Source of the DNA: a virus
Strand: one strand, 5' to 3'
DNA: 36,466 nt
Virus record (IMG/VR): IMGVR_UViG_3300046796_000152
Span: 1 to 36,466 of that record
The position numbers and the translations under genes were made by a program. Within the stretch, counting starts at the first letter, position 1. Each line of letters opens with the position of its first letter. This document shows positions 19,896-28,692 of the stretch, piece by piece. The notes beneath the pieces were generated by a model. It did not search any database and was not told the DNA's origin. It was given only the letters and a program-made list of their open reading frames with translations.

Positions 19896-22093
19896 AGATC
19901 AACCCGGTCAACGAGTTCGATCAGGAGATCGTGCAGTCACAGCGCACGCGCGACTTCGTCAAGGAACTCGTCACCAAGGTTCAGGCGGTTCAGTCCTCGC
20001 GTATGGGCTGGACGCAGAAGTGCGACCACTACCGGCGTCGCCGCTACGGGATGGAGTTTCGGAACCCGACCTACCCGTGGCCCGGCTCCTCGTCCATCGT
20101 CCCGCCGTTGATCGACAAGAAGATCGACGAACTGAAGCCCTCCTACGTCTCTCTCGTCACCGCCGTCAAGCCCCCCGTCACGGTGCTGACGATCAAGCCG
20201 GAAGACCAGGAGAACGGTTCCAACGTGGAGCTTTGGTTCGAATGGCTGCTCAAGTTCGGGTCGCCCAGTTTCGTCGAGCAGGTCATCCTCGCCACCGACG
20301 ACCTCTTGGAGATCGGGCGAGGGATCTTGAAGTCGGTGTGGCACTACGAGACGGCGCGCCAGAAGGAGACAGTCAAGCCCTCGCAACTCCCCGATCGCCT
20401 CCGAAGTCTGATCGTCACGGATCGGGACACGCAGGCGGCGGACGCCATGCACGCCATGTCCGCCCCGGCTCCGGGTCAGTCGCGCAACTCCTTCGTACTC
20501 ACGCGAGCGGAGTTCGACGAGCGCCGTGACCTGATCGGCAAGATCGTCGAGCGCGAGTTCGACCTCGATCCCGACGAGGCCGGCGACAAGGAAGCGATCA
20601 GCCAAGTCCTTCGGTGGATGCGGGGCGGGGCCAAGGAACCGCTCAACTTCAGCCACCGTGACGTTCGGATCAACGTCCCCGGCGTGATCGCCGTCAGCCC
20701 GAAGAACCTGATCGTCCCCGAGTGGACGACGGACGTGGAGAGCACCGAGTACCTCGCGCATCAGATGTGGTTCAACGAGCACCAGTTCAAGCAGCGCGCG
20801 GCGGACTCAGGATGGGATCCGGCGGCGGTGAAGCAGATCCTCGAAAAGAAGGCGTTCACGGGCGAGAAGAACAGTTCCGCCCCCTTCGACATCGAGCGCG
20901 CGGACGAGGCTCGCCGAGCCGGGGTCTGGTACACCGCCGACCAGCAGTACGAGGTGCACGAGGCGTTCACCTGGTTCTCGGCGGGGCCGGGACAGCCCGA
21001 TCAGAAGGTCGTGATCCTCTACTGCGCGGACGCCCCAGAGATCCCGCTCAAGGTCTTCAGCTACCAGCGCCCGAGCGGGAAGTGGCCGTTCCACACGGCC
21101 ACCTTCGAGATGAACAAGCCTCGGTGGTACTCGCCGCGTGGCGTGCCCGAGAAGTTGGACGACCTGGAGTTCGAGATCATCCAGCAGCACCGGGGCAAGC
21201 TGAACCGGATGACGATCGCCAATGCCCCCACCTTTACCTATCGCGTCGGTCAAGGGATCAACCCCGCGAACTACAAGTGGATCCCTGGTCAGTTCTATCC
21301 CACGCGCAATCCCGACGACGTTCGCCCGATGGTCATTCCGAATCTGGATATCAGCTTCGAGAAAGAGGAGCAGATCCTCCGAACGTGGGTCGAGGACTAC
21401 CTCGGTGGCGTCGACTTCGGGCTCGCCAACCCGCTCTCGTCCATGTCCGAGCCTCGAACGGCAACCGAGATCAGCGCGATCCAAGGGCGGCAGCGGCAAA
21501 GCCTCTCGCTCCGCGGGCTCCTCTTCCAGCGGATGATGCAGGGCGTCTACCGCGAGATGTACGACCTCTGGATGCTTTGGGGCGATCCGCAGGTCTACAT
21601 CGAGTTGACCGGCGGCGTCCCGGTCAAGCTCACCAAGGAAGAGATGCAGGGTCAGTTCGAACTCGTGCCCACGGGCACGATCGGCGAGCAAGACCCGCAG
21701 ATGGAGACGCAGAAGGCGCTCGCCCGCATCCAGCTTTACATGCAGGCGAAGTCCTCCGGGCTCCTCGGCGACGAGTGGCAGATCGACCTCGGCCAAGCCC
21801 TCCTCGATTGGGCCGAGAAGGACGACGTTCGAGCTGCCAAGCGCATCCTCCGCAAGAGCACGCCCGAGGAGATGCAGGCGATGCAGCAGGCTCGGCAGCA
21901 GGCCATGCAGGCTCAACAGCAGCAAGAGATGCAGCTTGCCGCGATGGGCAGTAAGCCGAGCAAGCCGACCAAGAGTTCGCTCCCGCAGAAGCCGCAGACG
22001 CCTCCCGCGAAGCCGGGCGGTGCGGGTGCTCCGGGCATGGGTCAGCAGATGCCGTCCACTGGGCTCGCCTCGCTACTTGGAGCCGGTAAATGA
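19892..22093 (+). CDS. Portal protein
   Basis: A 733-residue protein starting at TTG 19892, which overlaps the previous stop as TTGA. The N-terminus RRRRYGMEFRNPTYPWPGSS, the wing and stem region (NLIVPEWTTDVESTEYLAHQ) and MTIANAPTFTYRVGQGINPA agree with podovirus portals of the P22/SU10 size class. Residues about 670-733 are Gln/Pro/Lys-rich and probably flexible. The dodecameric portal is the DNA channel and the platform for TerL and tail. Position after TerL and before scaffold and capsid supports the call. Confidence 0.82.
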   Translation: MKINPVNEFDQEIVQSQRTRDFVKELVTKVQAVQSSRMGWTQKCDHYRRRRYGMEFRNPTYPWPGSSSIVPPLIDKKIDELKPSYVSLVTAVKPPVTVLTIKPEDQENGSNVELWFEWLLKFGSPSFVEQVILATDDLLEIGRGILKSVWHYETARQKETVKPSQLPDRLRSLIVTDRDTQAADAMHAMSAPAPGQSRNSFVLTRAEFDERRDLIGKIVEREFDLDPDEAGDKEAISQVLRWMRGGAKEPLNFSHRDVRINVPGVIAVSPKNLIVPEWTTDVESTEYLAHQMWFNEHQFKQRAADSGWDPAAVKQILEKKAFTGEKNSSAPFDIERADEARRAGVWYTADQQYEVHEAFTWFSAGPGQPDQKVVILYCADAPEIPLKVFSYQRPSGKWPFHTATFEMNKPRWYSPRGVPEKLDDLEFEIIQQHRGKLNRMTIANAPTFTYRVGQGINPANYKWIPGQFYPTRNPDDVRPMVIPNLDISFEKEEQILRTWVEDYLGGVDFGLANPLSSMSEPRTATEISAIQGRQRQSLSLRGLLFQRMMQGVYREMYDLWMLWGDPQVYIELTGGVPVKLTKEEMQGQFELVPTGTIGEQDPQMETQKALARIQLYMQAKSSGLLGDEWQIDLGQALLDWAEKDDVRAAKRILRKSTPEEMQAMQQARQQAMQAQQQQEMQLAAMGSKPSKPTKSSLPQKPQTPPAKPGGAGAPGMGQQMPSTGLASLLGAGK

Positions 22094-22455
22094 ACGACAT
22101 CCCCGAGGAGGTCCGCGCTTCCCTGATCGAGGGTTCCGACCTCGAAGCGTTCATGGCGTCCCCGGGCTGCGACGTGCTCCGCAAGGTGCTCGATGACGCC
22201 GCCCACAAGGCGGTCCTCGCCATGCTCTCCTGCTCGCAGGTAGAACTCCCCGAGTGGCGCGGGCGGGCTCAGGCCATCCTCGGGATCATGGACACCCTCA
22301 ATGGACGTATCTTCGCTGCGCGAGAGCTTGCGGCCGGAATCCGCGCTCAAGTTGAAGCGACTAGCGAGCGTGAACGAATCGGACTTGAACAGGCGATTGA
22401 GCGACGCCAACGATCGTTTGAGGCGCCTGCTCTCGAACGAGAAGGGAGTTACTAA
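22090..22455 (+). CDS. Hypothetical helical protein
   Basis: A 121-residue protein with an ATGA overlap with portal. It is almost entirely helical and charged (EVRASLIEGSDLEAFMASPG, GIRAQVEATSERERIGLEQA). No family is recognised. The place between portal and scaffold suggests a head-assembly accessory. Confidence 0.65.
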   Translation: MNDIPEEVRASLIEGSDLEAFMASPGCDVLRKVLDDAAHKAVLAMLSCSQVELPEWRGRAQAILGIMDTLNGRIFAARELAAGIRAQVEATSERERIGLEQAIERRQRSFEAPALEREGSY

Positions 22456-22457
22456 CC

Positions 22458-22619
22458 GTGCCCAGCGGGAGAGGAGCTTCGAAGATTTTTGCAATCGCCA
22501 CGGCGCAGGCTGAGAAGGAGGGATACCACTCCTTCAAGAAGGGCAGCGCCGGGTACAACAAGCGCAGCCAGATCGCCGAGGCGATGGCTCGCGAGTCTCA
22601 CAAGAGGAGCAAGAAATGA
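22458..22619 (+). CDS. Small basic protein
   Basis: A 53-residue frame from GTG 22458; its stop overlaps the next ATG as ATGA. The product is basic (KEGYHSFKKGSAGYNKRSQ, then ESHKRSKK). It may bind DNA or be a minor head protein. No family is recognised. Codon choice and coupling support that it is real. Confidence 0.6.
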   Translation: MPSGRGASKIFAIATAQAEKEGYHSFKKGSAGYNKRSQIAEAMARESHKRSKK

Positions 22620-22861
22620 TCTTCTACATCAACGAGGATCCGGTCCCGCTTCCGAAGTACTCGGCGGCCCCCGACGTGGGCTTCGAGAACCTCGGTAACA
22701 AGGTCGATCTGCCGAAGAGCTTCATGGAAGTGACCCCGAACTCGGCCGCCAACATTCACGGGGGCGCGGGAAACCAGGGATTCGGCTTCGCCACCGATGC
22801 CGAAGGTTGCAACGACTACCCGCGCCCCGATGGCGACTACCCCAAGATCCCGGGAGCCTGA
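22616..22861 (+). CDS. Hypothetical protein
   Basis: An 81-residue protein from ATG 22616 with GAGG upstream. Gly/Asn/Pro-rich sequence (NIHGGAGNQGFGFATDAEG) suggests an extended or little-ordered structural protein. No family is recognised. Confidence 0.6.
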   Translation: MIFYINEDPVPLPKYSAAPDVGFENLGNKVDLPKSFMEVTPNSAANIHGGAGNQGFGFATDAEGCNDYPRPDGDYPKIPGA

Positions 22862-22862
22862 C

Positions 22863-23084
22863 ATGGCCATCGCACGACCCGGAGGCGATGGGGCTCCCAT
22901 CAACCTCCCCATCAAGGGCGTCCCCGGTGGCACCTTCACGCCTGACCCGAGCAAGCATCGCGTGGTGAACCCTTGGACCGGCAACACCGGCTCTGAGGAG
23001 GTAAGCAACCCTGCGAATGGCAACAACGGGGGCGAGGGAAGGATGATGGGAAAAGGAACCGAACTCTCTGACGCGAACAGTTGA
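22863..23084 (+). CDS. Hypothetical Gly/Asn/Pro-rich protein
   Basis: A 73-residue protein from ATG 22863, directly after the previous stop; no strong ribosome site. Composition is Gly, Asn and Pro rich (INLPIKGVPGGTFTPDPSK). It precedes the scaffold gene. Function unknown. Confidence 0.55.
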   Translation: MAIARPGGDGAPINLPIKGVPGGTFTPDPSKHRVVNPWTGNTGSEEVSNPANGNNGGEGRMMGKGTELSDANS

Positions 23085-23100
23085 AAGGAATCACTGAACC

Positions 23101-23922
23101 ATGCCCGACATGATCTCACCGGATCTCACGAACGCTCCCGCGCCTGCGGTAGCGACCCCGGCGACGCCGGGAGCGGTGGGCTCCGAGCCTGTCAAGCAGG
23201 GCGGCAACCAGGACGCCGCGTTTCGTCGTCTGACGCAGAAGGCTCAGGCGTTCGAATCAGAAGTCCATGAGCTTCGAGAGCGGCTTGCCCGCGTCGAAGG
23301 TGCTCAGTCCGGTCCGGCCCCGACCCCCTCACCTCAGAAGACTTCCACCGGACGGTGGGAGGATCTGAGTGACCAGCAGCTTGACCAAGCCATCAGCATC
23401 GGCGTCACCGACTCGAACCCGGCGGCTCTCACCGCTGCGATCAACGAGAAGGTCGCCCGTGCGTCGGCCAAGGCGGCTGAAGCGGCCCGAGGCGTCGGCT
23501 CTCGCGAGTATCAGCAGGCGAAGTACGCCGACACCGTCAAGGCGAAGATCCAGACGGAGTTCGGTCAGGATGCGATCAACCCCGAAAGCGCGCTCTTCCA
23601 AGCCGCAGACCGCTACTTCTCGCAAGAGATCCAGCGGCTCGGCAAGGACCGCGTGCTTTCGGATCCGTCGTTCCAGTACAACGCTTTCTTGAAGGCCGAC
23701 CGAGAACTCCACGTTGGCGAGCGTGACCGTCTGGTCGAGGCGCAGCGAGAAGTCGATCGCTTGAAGCGCCAGATGGCCCTCGAACACGGAGGAGTTCACC
23801 CTGGAGTGCCACGTTCGCAGGAGTCTGCTGACGCACTCGCCAAGGGTGACCTCAACGGCGCCATCCGAGGTCTTGGCCTCTTCAAGAGCGTCCAAGCGGA
23901 TGTGAAGAAGCGCTACAGCTAA
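23101..23922 (+). CDS. Scaffolding protein
   Basis: A 273-residue protein with AAAGGA upstream of ATG 23101. It has a Pro/Ala-rich start, a coiled-coil (FRRLTQKAQAFESEVHELRE, RLARVEG), a long helical middle and a basic C-terminal end (VQADVKKRYS). This highly helical, charged profile immediately before the major capsid gene is typical of phage scaffolds, whose C-terminal helices bind the capsid protein. No protease domain is seen. Confidence 0.78.
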   Translation: MPDMISPDLTNAPAPAVATPATPGAVGSEPVKQGGNQDAAFRRLTQKAQAFESEVHELRERLARVEGAQSGPAPTPSPQKTSTGRWEDLSDQQLDQAISIGVTDSNPAALTAAINEKVARASAKAAEAARGVGSREYQQAKYADTVKAKIQTEFGQDAINPESALFQAADRYFSQEIQRLGKDRVLSDPSFQYNAFLKADRELHVGERDRLVEAQREVDRLKRQMALEHGGVHPGVPRSQESADALAKGDLNGAIRGLGLFKSVQADVKKRYS

Positions 23923-23938
23923 AAGGAAGTCCTAGCTC

Positions 23939-24901
23939 ATGGGAGCATCCGACGCATCAGGTGGTGGTAATCCACTAGCTGGTTGGCAGTACGGTGACGT
24001 TTCCGTTGCGGAAGACGTTTCCGAGATCATCTACCAGATCACCCCGACCGACACCCCGGTCTACAACTCGATCGGCGACACCCGATCCTCGCACATCTAC
24101 CACCAGTGGCAGACCCGTTCTCTGTCCACTCGTTCGCAGACGAACGCTCAACTCGAAGGCTTCACCTACACGTTCACGGCGCAGTTGAACACGCCGGACG
24201 CGCGCCGGGTGAACTACACGCAGATTTTCAACAAGCGTGTCCGTGTGACCGAGACGGAAGGTGCCGTTCGCCACTACGCGATCGACGACGCCTTCCAGGA
24301 CCAGATGTTGATGCGCATGGCCGAGATCAAGACGGACATCGAGACGACCATCGTGCTCGGCACGCTCGTCTCGGGCGTCACCGGCACGGCGCAGCAGCTT
24401 CAGGGCGTCATCAACGCGATCGTCTCCGCGCAGTCCACGTTCAGTCAGCATGGCGCGGTCACGACCTCTCTAACGGAAGCCCTGTTCAACGACGCCATCC
24501 AGGTCTGCTGGCAGTTGGGCGGCAAGCCGAAGGATTGGTACGCGAACGGCAACATGAAGCGCCGGATCAGCGTCTTTGCGTCCAACTCGACCAAGTACAT
24601 CGCGGCCGAGGCGCAGAAGACGGTCAACACGATCAGCGTCTATCAGTCGGACTTCTTCGTCGTCAACATGCACCTGAGCCGTGACGTTCCCGCGTTCAAG
24701 GCGGGCACGATCTTCAGCGCGGTGACGGCGAACTCGCTGCTCGGCCTCGACACGACCATGATGCGTAAGGCGTGGTTGCGTCCGCTGACTGCGGAGCGGG
24801 TGCCGAAGACGGCGGACTCGTACGACGGTGTCATCAAGGCGGAAGCGACGTTGGAGTACGGGCACCCGAACGCCCACTTCTACATCGCCGGCTCCTACTG
24901 A
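23939..24901 (+). CDS. Major capsid protein (DUF5309-like)
   Basis: A 320-residue protein with AAAAGGAAG upstream of ATG 23939. AEDVSEIIYQITPTDTPVYN followed by HQWQTRSLSTRSQ, LEGFTYTF and FNKRVRVTETEGAVRHYAID matches the DUF5309 capsid group (SU10-like podoviruses), an HK97-fold branch. DIETTIVLGTLVSGVTGTAQ would be the spine region. It follows the scaffold, and codon use is regular. No decoration protein is identified with certainty. Confidence 0.87.
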   Translation: MGASDASGGGNPLAGWQYGDVSVAEDVSEIIYQITPTDTPVYNSIGDTRSSHIYHQWQTRSLSTRSQTNAQLEGFTYTFTAQLNTPDARRVNYTQIFNKRVRVTETEGAVRHYAIDDAFQDQMLMRMAEIKTDIETTIVLGTLVSGVTGTAQQLQGVINAIVSAQSTFSQHGAVTTSLTEALFNDAIQVCWQLGGKPKDWYANGNMKRRISVFASNSTKYIAAEAQKTVNTISVYQSDFFVVNMHLSRDVPAFKAGTIFSAVTANSLLGLDTTMMRKAWLRPLTAERVPKTADSYDGVIKAEATLEYGHPNAHFYIAGSY

Positions 24902-24910
24902 GAGACACCG

Positions 24911-25240
24911 ATGCCGGGCGAGATCGTCGCACCCGTGAGGTTCTCGATCCGGCAAGCGCGGCTTGAAGGGGCCGTGGTCGACCTGATCCGCAGGTGGGCC
25001 ACGGCCTTTCCGCACGAACTCGTCGCGCTCGACAAGATGGTGAAGGGCATCCGCCGCGAGACGGATGGGGTGAGTGACCACGGGATGTACATGGCCGAGA
25101 TCCCGGTCACGCTCGATGAGATGCTGAAAGCGAAGATTTCGCGGACTTGGTCACAGCGGCCCGAGATACGGAATCTCGTGCTGAGGAACTTCCGGGTCGG
25201 TTGCATCAACCTGAGTGCGGTGGAGGTACGAGGTGAGTGA
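24911..25240 (+). CDS. Hypothetical protein downstream of capsid
   Basis: A 109-residue protein from ATG 24911. It is helical with many Arg (FSIRQARLEGAVVDLIRRWA; EMLKAKISRTWSQRPEIRNL). A head-completion role is possible from position, but no family is recognised. It overlaps the glycosyltransferase gene by 8 bases. Confidence 0.6.
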   Translation: MPGEIVAPVRFSIRQARLEGAVVDLIRRWATAFPHELVALDKMVKGIRRETDGVSDHGMYMAEIPVTLDEMLKAKISRTWSQRPEIRNLVLRNFRVGCINLSAVEVRGE

Positions 25241-27659
25241 CGAGCCGAAGTACACGTTGGCGATCATCGCTAGGAACTGTGCCGAGCAGTTGGACCGACT
25301 GCTGACGAGCTACGGCAAGTACCCCGACGAGATCGTGGTCGTCAACACGGCGGCGTCCCCCTCCGAGATCGGGTTCGAAGAGACGAACGCGGTGGCGTTG
25401 AAGCACTTCGCCAAGGTGCACCACCACCCGTGGTCGGATGACTTCTCGGACGCCCGCAACTACTCCTTCGAGCTTGCGGCGCACCCGTGGGTCATGTGGC
25501 TCGACACCGATGATGTGGTCGAGAACCCCGAGGACGCGGATCGAAACATCCGGTTCGCCATCGGCACGGGCACGGTCAACTGCATCGTGATGGAGTACCT
25601 CTACGAGTTCGACGCGGCGGGCAACTGCACGCTAATGCTCGACCGCGAGCGGGTGGTCAAGAAGGACGAGTTCGAGTGGCGCGCGCCCGTGCACGAGGTG
25701 CTCTGCGCCATGACCTCGCTCAAGGGCACGAAGCTGCCGGCCGAACTCGGTCGCGTGATCCACGACAAGAGGGTGGAGGACACCGACTCGCGCACCAGGT
25801 CGCTGCGCCGCAACCGGAAGATCTTCCACGCCGCCTTCGAGAAGACGGGGATCGACCCCGGCATTCGGATGCTCTTCTACTGGGGCAACACCGAACTTGG
25901 GCTCGGCAACCTCCAAGGCGCGATCGACAAGTACTCCGAGTACATGGACCGCTCGAACCGGGAGGGCAAGGCGAATCCCGGCGAGCAGTACATCGCCCTG
26001 TGGTCCATGAGCGAAGCCTTCCGGCAGCAGAAGAACTACCAAGACGCCTTCGAGGCGGCGGGGCGGGCCATCCTGCTCATGCCGCAGACGCCGACCGCCT
26101 ACGTCCACGCCGCTCAGGCGCTCCTCGGGATGAACGACTACGAGCGCGTGCTGCTCTACTGCGAGCAGGCGAAGGAGAAGGTCAAGAACCTCAAGGGCGA
26201 GATGGTGTCGAGCCCTCGCGCCGTGATGGGGCTTCCCGACCTTCTGATCGCGCAGGTCTTCTGCGTCAAGGGTGAGTGGCAGCGCGCGATCCCCCACATC
26301 GAGGCGGCGCGCCCCTACTTCAGCGACACCCGAGAGCTTTCCGAGATCGACGAGTGGTGCAAGTCCATGTGCGAGCACCAACTCGACAAGGACGCCTTCC
26401 AGCGCATCGCTGACAAGATGTGGCGGGAGAAGAAGTACCGAGCCGTCCACGCGCTCGCGATCAACGCCCCCGGCAACCTCCCCGACACGGGCGAGGTAGC
26501 CCGACTGATCCCGAAGAAGCGCCCGGCGGATAGGAAGTCCATCGCCTTCATCTGCGGCGACAACTTCTTCGGGGTGCACTGGGGTCCGTGGTCGATCAAG
26601 AGCGGGATCGGCGGCAGCGAGGAAGCGGTCATCAACGCCGCCCGCGAGTTCGTGAAAGCGGGGTGGCACGTCGAGGTCTACTGCGCGCTCGGGAAGAAGC
26701 GCAGCGAGAGCCCGGTGATCGCGGATGGAGTCGAGTACTGGCCGATTCACTGTTGGACCGGGGAGTACGACAACCCGCTCGACGTGATCGTGTGGTGGAG
26801 GGCTCCGCGCGCCGTCGAGGTCGTGGCGCACCGCTCGGCGCTGAACTACGCATGGATGCACGACATCCACGTTCCGGGCTCATGGGGCGAGAAGACCCAC
26901 GAGGTCTACGACGGCGTGTTCCTGCTCTCGGACTACCACCGGAAGCTCCATTCCTTCCTTCCCGACGACAAGGTGATCCTGACGGAGAACGGACTCGATC
27001 CCGACCTCTTCGTCCCGATCGAGAAGTTCACGAACGAGCCGCACCGGATGATCTACGGCTCGGATCCTTGCCGGGGCTTCCAGTACATCCTCCCTCACTG
27101 GAAGCGGATCCGCGAGGAAGTGCCCGACGCCGAGATCCACGTCTTCTACGGCTGGTCGCGGCACTTCATGGAATCGACCAAGAGCAACCCGGAGCACAAG
27201 CGGATCTACGAGTACGTCGAGGCGAACCGAAACCAGGACGGGATCCACTGGCGCGGCAAGGTGGGTCAAGAGCAACTCGCCAAGGAGTACGCGAAGAGCG
27301 GGATCTGGGGGTATCCGACCACTTTCCCGGAGATCCACTGCATCACCGCTCTCAAGGCACAGGCGCATGGCTGCACCCCGATCGTGACCGATGACTTCGC
27401 GCTCAGTCAGACGGTCAAGTTCGGGAAGAAGCTCCCCGGTCCCATGACGGACCCGGAGAGGATCAAGAACTGGGTCGACGAGGTGATCTTCCAGATGAAG
27501 CACCCGCAGTCCCGAGGTGAGCGCCTGGAGATGGCAACATGGGCGAGGACGCATACCTGGGCGGCAGTCGTCCGGGGGTGGTTGGGACACTTCGAGAAGC
27601 ACTTGGCGTTGAAGCCCCCGGTCGGGACGGCCTCGTTGACTTTGACACCGACGAACTAG
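25233..27659 (+). CDS. Two-domain glycosyltransferase (GT2-TPR-GT4 fusion)
   Basis: An 808-residue protein from GTG 25233 with GGAGG six bases upstream. Residues 1-180 are a GT2-like (GT-A) domain: YTLAIIARNCAEQLDRLLTS, SDDFSDARNYS and WLDTDDVV with DxD at 91-94. Residues about 205-400 contain TPR-like helical repeats (GIRMLFYWGNTELGLGNLQG, GEQYIALWSMSEAFRQQKNY, AYVHAAQALLGMNDYERVLL). Residues about 435-800 are a GT4-like (GT-B) domain: SGIGGSEEAV (about 458), LTENGLDPDLF (about 585), YGSDPCRGF and FPEIHCITALKAQAHGCTPI with the Glu of the EX7E region. It probably adds two sugars in sequence. Acceptor and donors are unknown. Such a fusion inside a virion operon is unusual. Confidence 0.85.
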   Translation: MSDEPKYTLAIIARNCAEQLDRLLTSYGKYPDEIVVVNTAASPSEIGFEETNAVALKHFAKVHHHPWSDDFSDARNYSFELAAHPWVMWLDTDDVVENPEDADRNIRFAIGTGTVNCIVMEYLYEFDAAGNCTLMLDRERVVKKDEFEWRAPVHEVLCAMTSLKGTKLPAELGRVIHDKRVEDTDSRTRSLRRNRKIFHAAFEKTGIDPGIRMLFYWGNTELGLGNLQGAIDKYSEYMDRSNREGKANPGEQYIALWSMSEAFRQQKNYQDAFEAAGRAILLMPQTPTAYVHAAQALLGMNDYERVLLYCEQAKEKVKNLKGEMVSSPRAVMGLPDLLIAQVFCVKGEWQRAIPHIEAARPYFSDTRELSEIDEWCKSMCEHQLDKDAFQRIADKMWREKKYRAVHALAINAPGNLPDTGEVARLIPKKRPADRKSIAFICGDNFFGVHWGPWSIKSGIGGSEEAVINAAREFVKAGWHVEVYCALGKKRSESPVIADGVEYWPIHCWTGEYDNPLDVIVWWRAPRAVEVVAHRSALNYAWMHDIHVPGSWGEKTHEVYDGVFLLSDYHRKLHSFLPDDKVILTENGLDPDLFVPIEKFTNEPHRMIYGSDPCRGFQYILPHWKRIREEVPDAEIHVFYGWSRHFMESTKSNPEHKRIYEYVEANRNQDGIHWRGKVGQEQLAKEYAKSGIWGYPTTFPEIHCITALKAQAHGCTPIVTDDFALSQTVKFGKKLPGPMTDPERIKNWVDEVIFQMKHPQSRGERLEMATWARTHTWAAVVRGWLGHFEKHLALKPPVGTASLTLTPTN

Positions 27660-27970
27660 AGGTCGACTACGACTACATCCGGGAGCCGCAGAGTGAGCAG
27701 GATCTGACCGATGCCTCGCTCTACATGCTGCGGCACACGCTGGCTCCGGCGTCGACGGACGTTGCTACGGACGCGAAGCTCGAATGGCTCGCGGCCTACG
27801 GAGCGCAGCAGGCGGCTCAGGCGCAGAGCGCGCGCGACGTTCTCCGCTTCCTTCTGGCGTTGGATGACAACCCTGCCGCGAGCCCTCACTCCCTCGTGAG
27901 CCGGATCTTCGCGCGGGCGCAGCAGGCGAGGGCGTACAACACGCGCAAGGCTCGCACGATCTTCTCGTGA
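27539..27970 (+). CDS. Hypothetical protein, long overlap with glycosyltransferase
   Basis: A 143-residue protein from ATG 27539 with GGAG eight bases upstream. Its first 40 codons overlap the glycosyltransferase 3' end in another frame; no ATG, GTG or TTG start lies between 27659 and the ATG at 27725. The unique part begins with acidic DFDTDELEVDYDYIREPQSE, then a helical Ala/Gln-rich region. No family is recognised. The true start could be 27725 if the overlap is not translated. Confidence 0.6.
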   Translation: MGEDAYLGGSRPGVVGTLREALGVEAPGRDGLVDFDTDELEVDYDYIREPQSEQDLTDASLYMLRHTLAPASTDVATDAKLEWLAAYGAQQAAQAQSARDVLRFLLALDDNPAASPHSLVSRIFARAQQARAYNTRKARTIFS

Positions 27971-28161
27971 AGGAGAAGCTGCAAGCGTTCCAGTACGGGG
28001 CACGCTTCTGCGGAGACACCCGCCCGGCATGGGTCTACTGGATGAAGGAGGAAGACTTCCGCAGGGAGCTACGCTTGGCGTTCTTCGAGACGAAGGACTT
28101 GGACACGGCGCTCGACCGGCTGAAGAAGAAGGTCGTGGCCGAGGTTCGTGCGAGGGCATGA
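27967..28161 (+). CDS. Hypothetical small protein
   Basis: A 64-residue protein from GTG 27967 (GTGA overlap). MKEKLQAFQYGARFCGDTRP then WVYWMKEEDFRRELRLAFFE is mixed, with a basic helical C-terminus (LDRLKKKVVAEVRARA). No family is recognised. Confidence 0.6.
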   Translation: MKEKLQAFQYGARFCGDTRPAWVYWMKEEDFRRELRLAFFETKDLDTALDRLKKKVVAEVRARA

Positions 28162-28692
28162 GTGAGCGAGCACAACGGGGGCGATCTTCAGATCCAGGTC
28201 ACTGGGGAGGAGCACAACCACGAAGCCCTCGCCAAGCGGGTTGTTCTGACCCTGCTCAACCTCGCTGGAACCGCCTACCGCTCTCCGAACGTGCTCGAAG
28301 GAACCGATGGGAACGCGCTCATGGTGTCACTCGGAGATCCGACGACCGGCGGCCCCATCACGATCAAGAACCCGAAGGATCTCGCGGACGGAAAGCTCTC
28401 GACCGTGCTCACCGCGCTCTACTCGGTCCCGACCTCGAAGAAGGCGTGGCTCACGAAGATGCGCTTCCGCAACGCGGGAGTCGCGGTTCGCACGCTGACG
28501 GTCAAGTTTGTGGCAGCGAGCGGGGGCACGGCTCGGAGCATCTGGCCCGACGTTCCCCTTGACCCCGGCGAGTCCACCGACCTGATCGCGGGTGAGGATC
28601 TGCTCGGACTCTCGGCGGGCAACGTGATCGAGGCGAGTCAGGATGCCGGGACGGACATCGACTACGTCCTCTCCGGCGAAGAGCTTTCGTGA
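28162..28692 (+). CDS. Probable structural protein upstream of fibre
   Basis: A 176-residue protein from GTG 28162. After a polar N-terminus it looks like a beta-sandwich (TVLTALYSVPTSKKAWLTKM, AGVAVRTLTVKFVAASGGTA, DPGESTDLIAGEDLLGLSAG), a pattern seen in small phage tail or decoration proteins. GTGA coupling to the fibre gene suggests that the two are assembled together. No family is recognised. Confidence 0.65.
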   Translation: MSEHNGGDLQIQVTGEEHNHEALAKRVVLTLLNLAGTAYRSPNVLEGTDGNALMVSLGDPTTGGPITIKNPKDLADGKLSTVLTALYSVPTSKKAWLTKMRFRNAGVAVRTLTVKFVAASGGTARSIWPDVPLDPGESTDLIAGEDLLGLSAGNVIEASQDAGTDIDYVLSGEELS

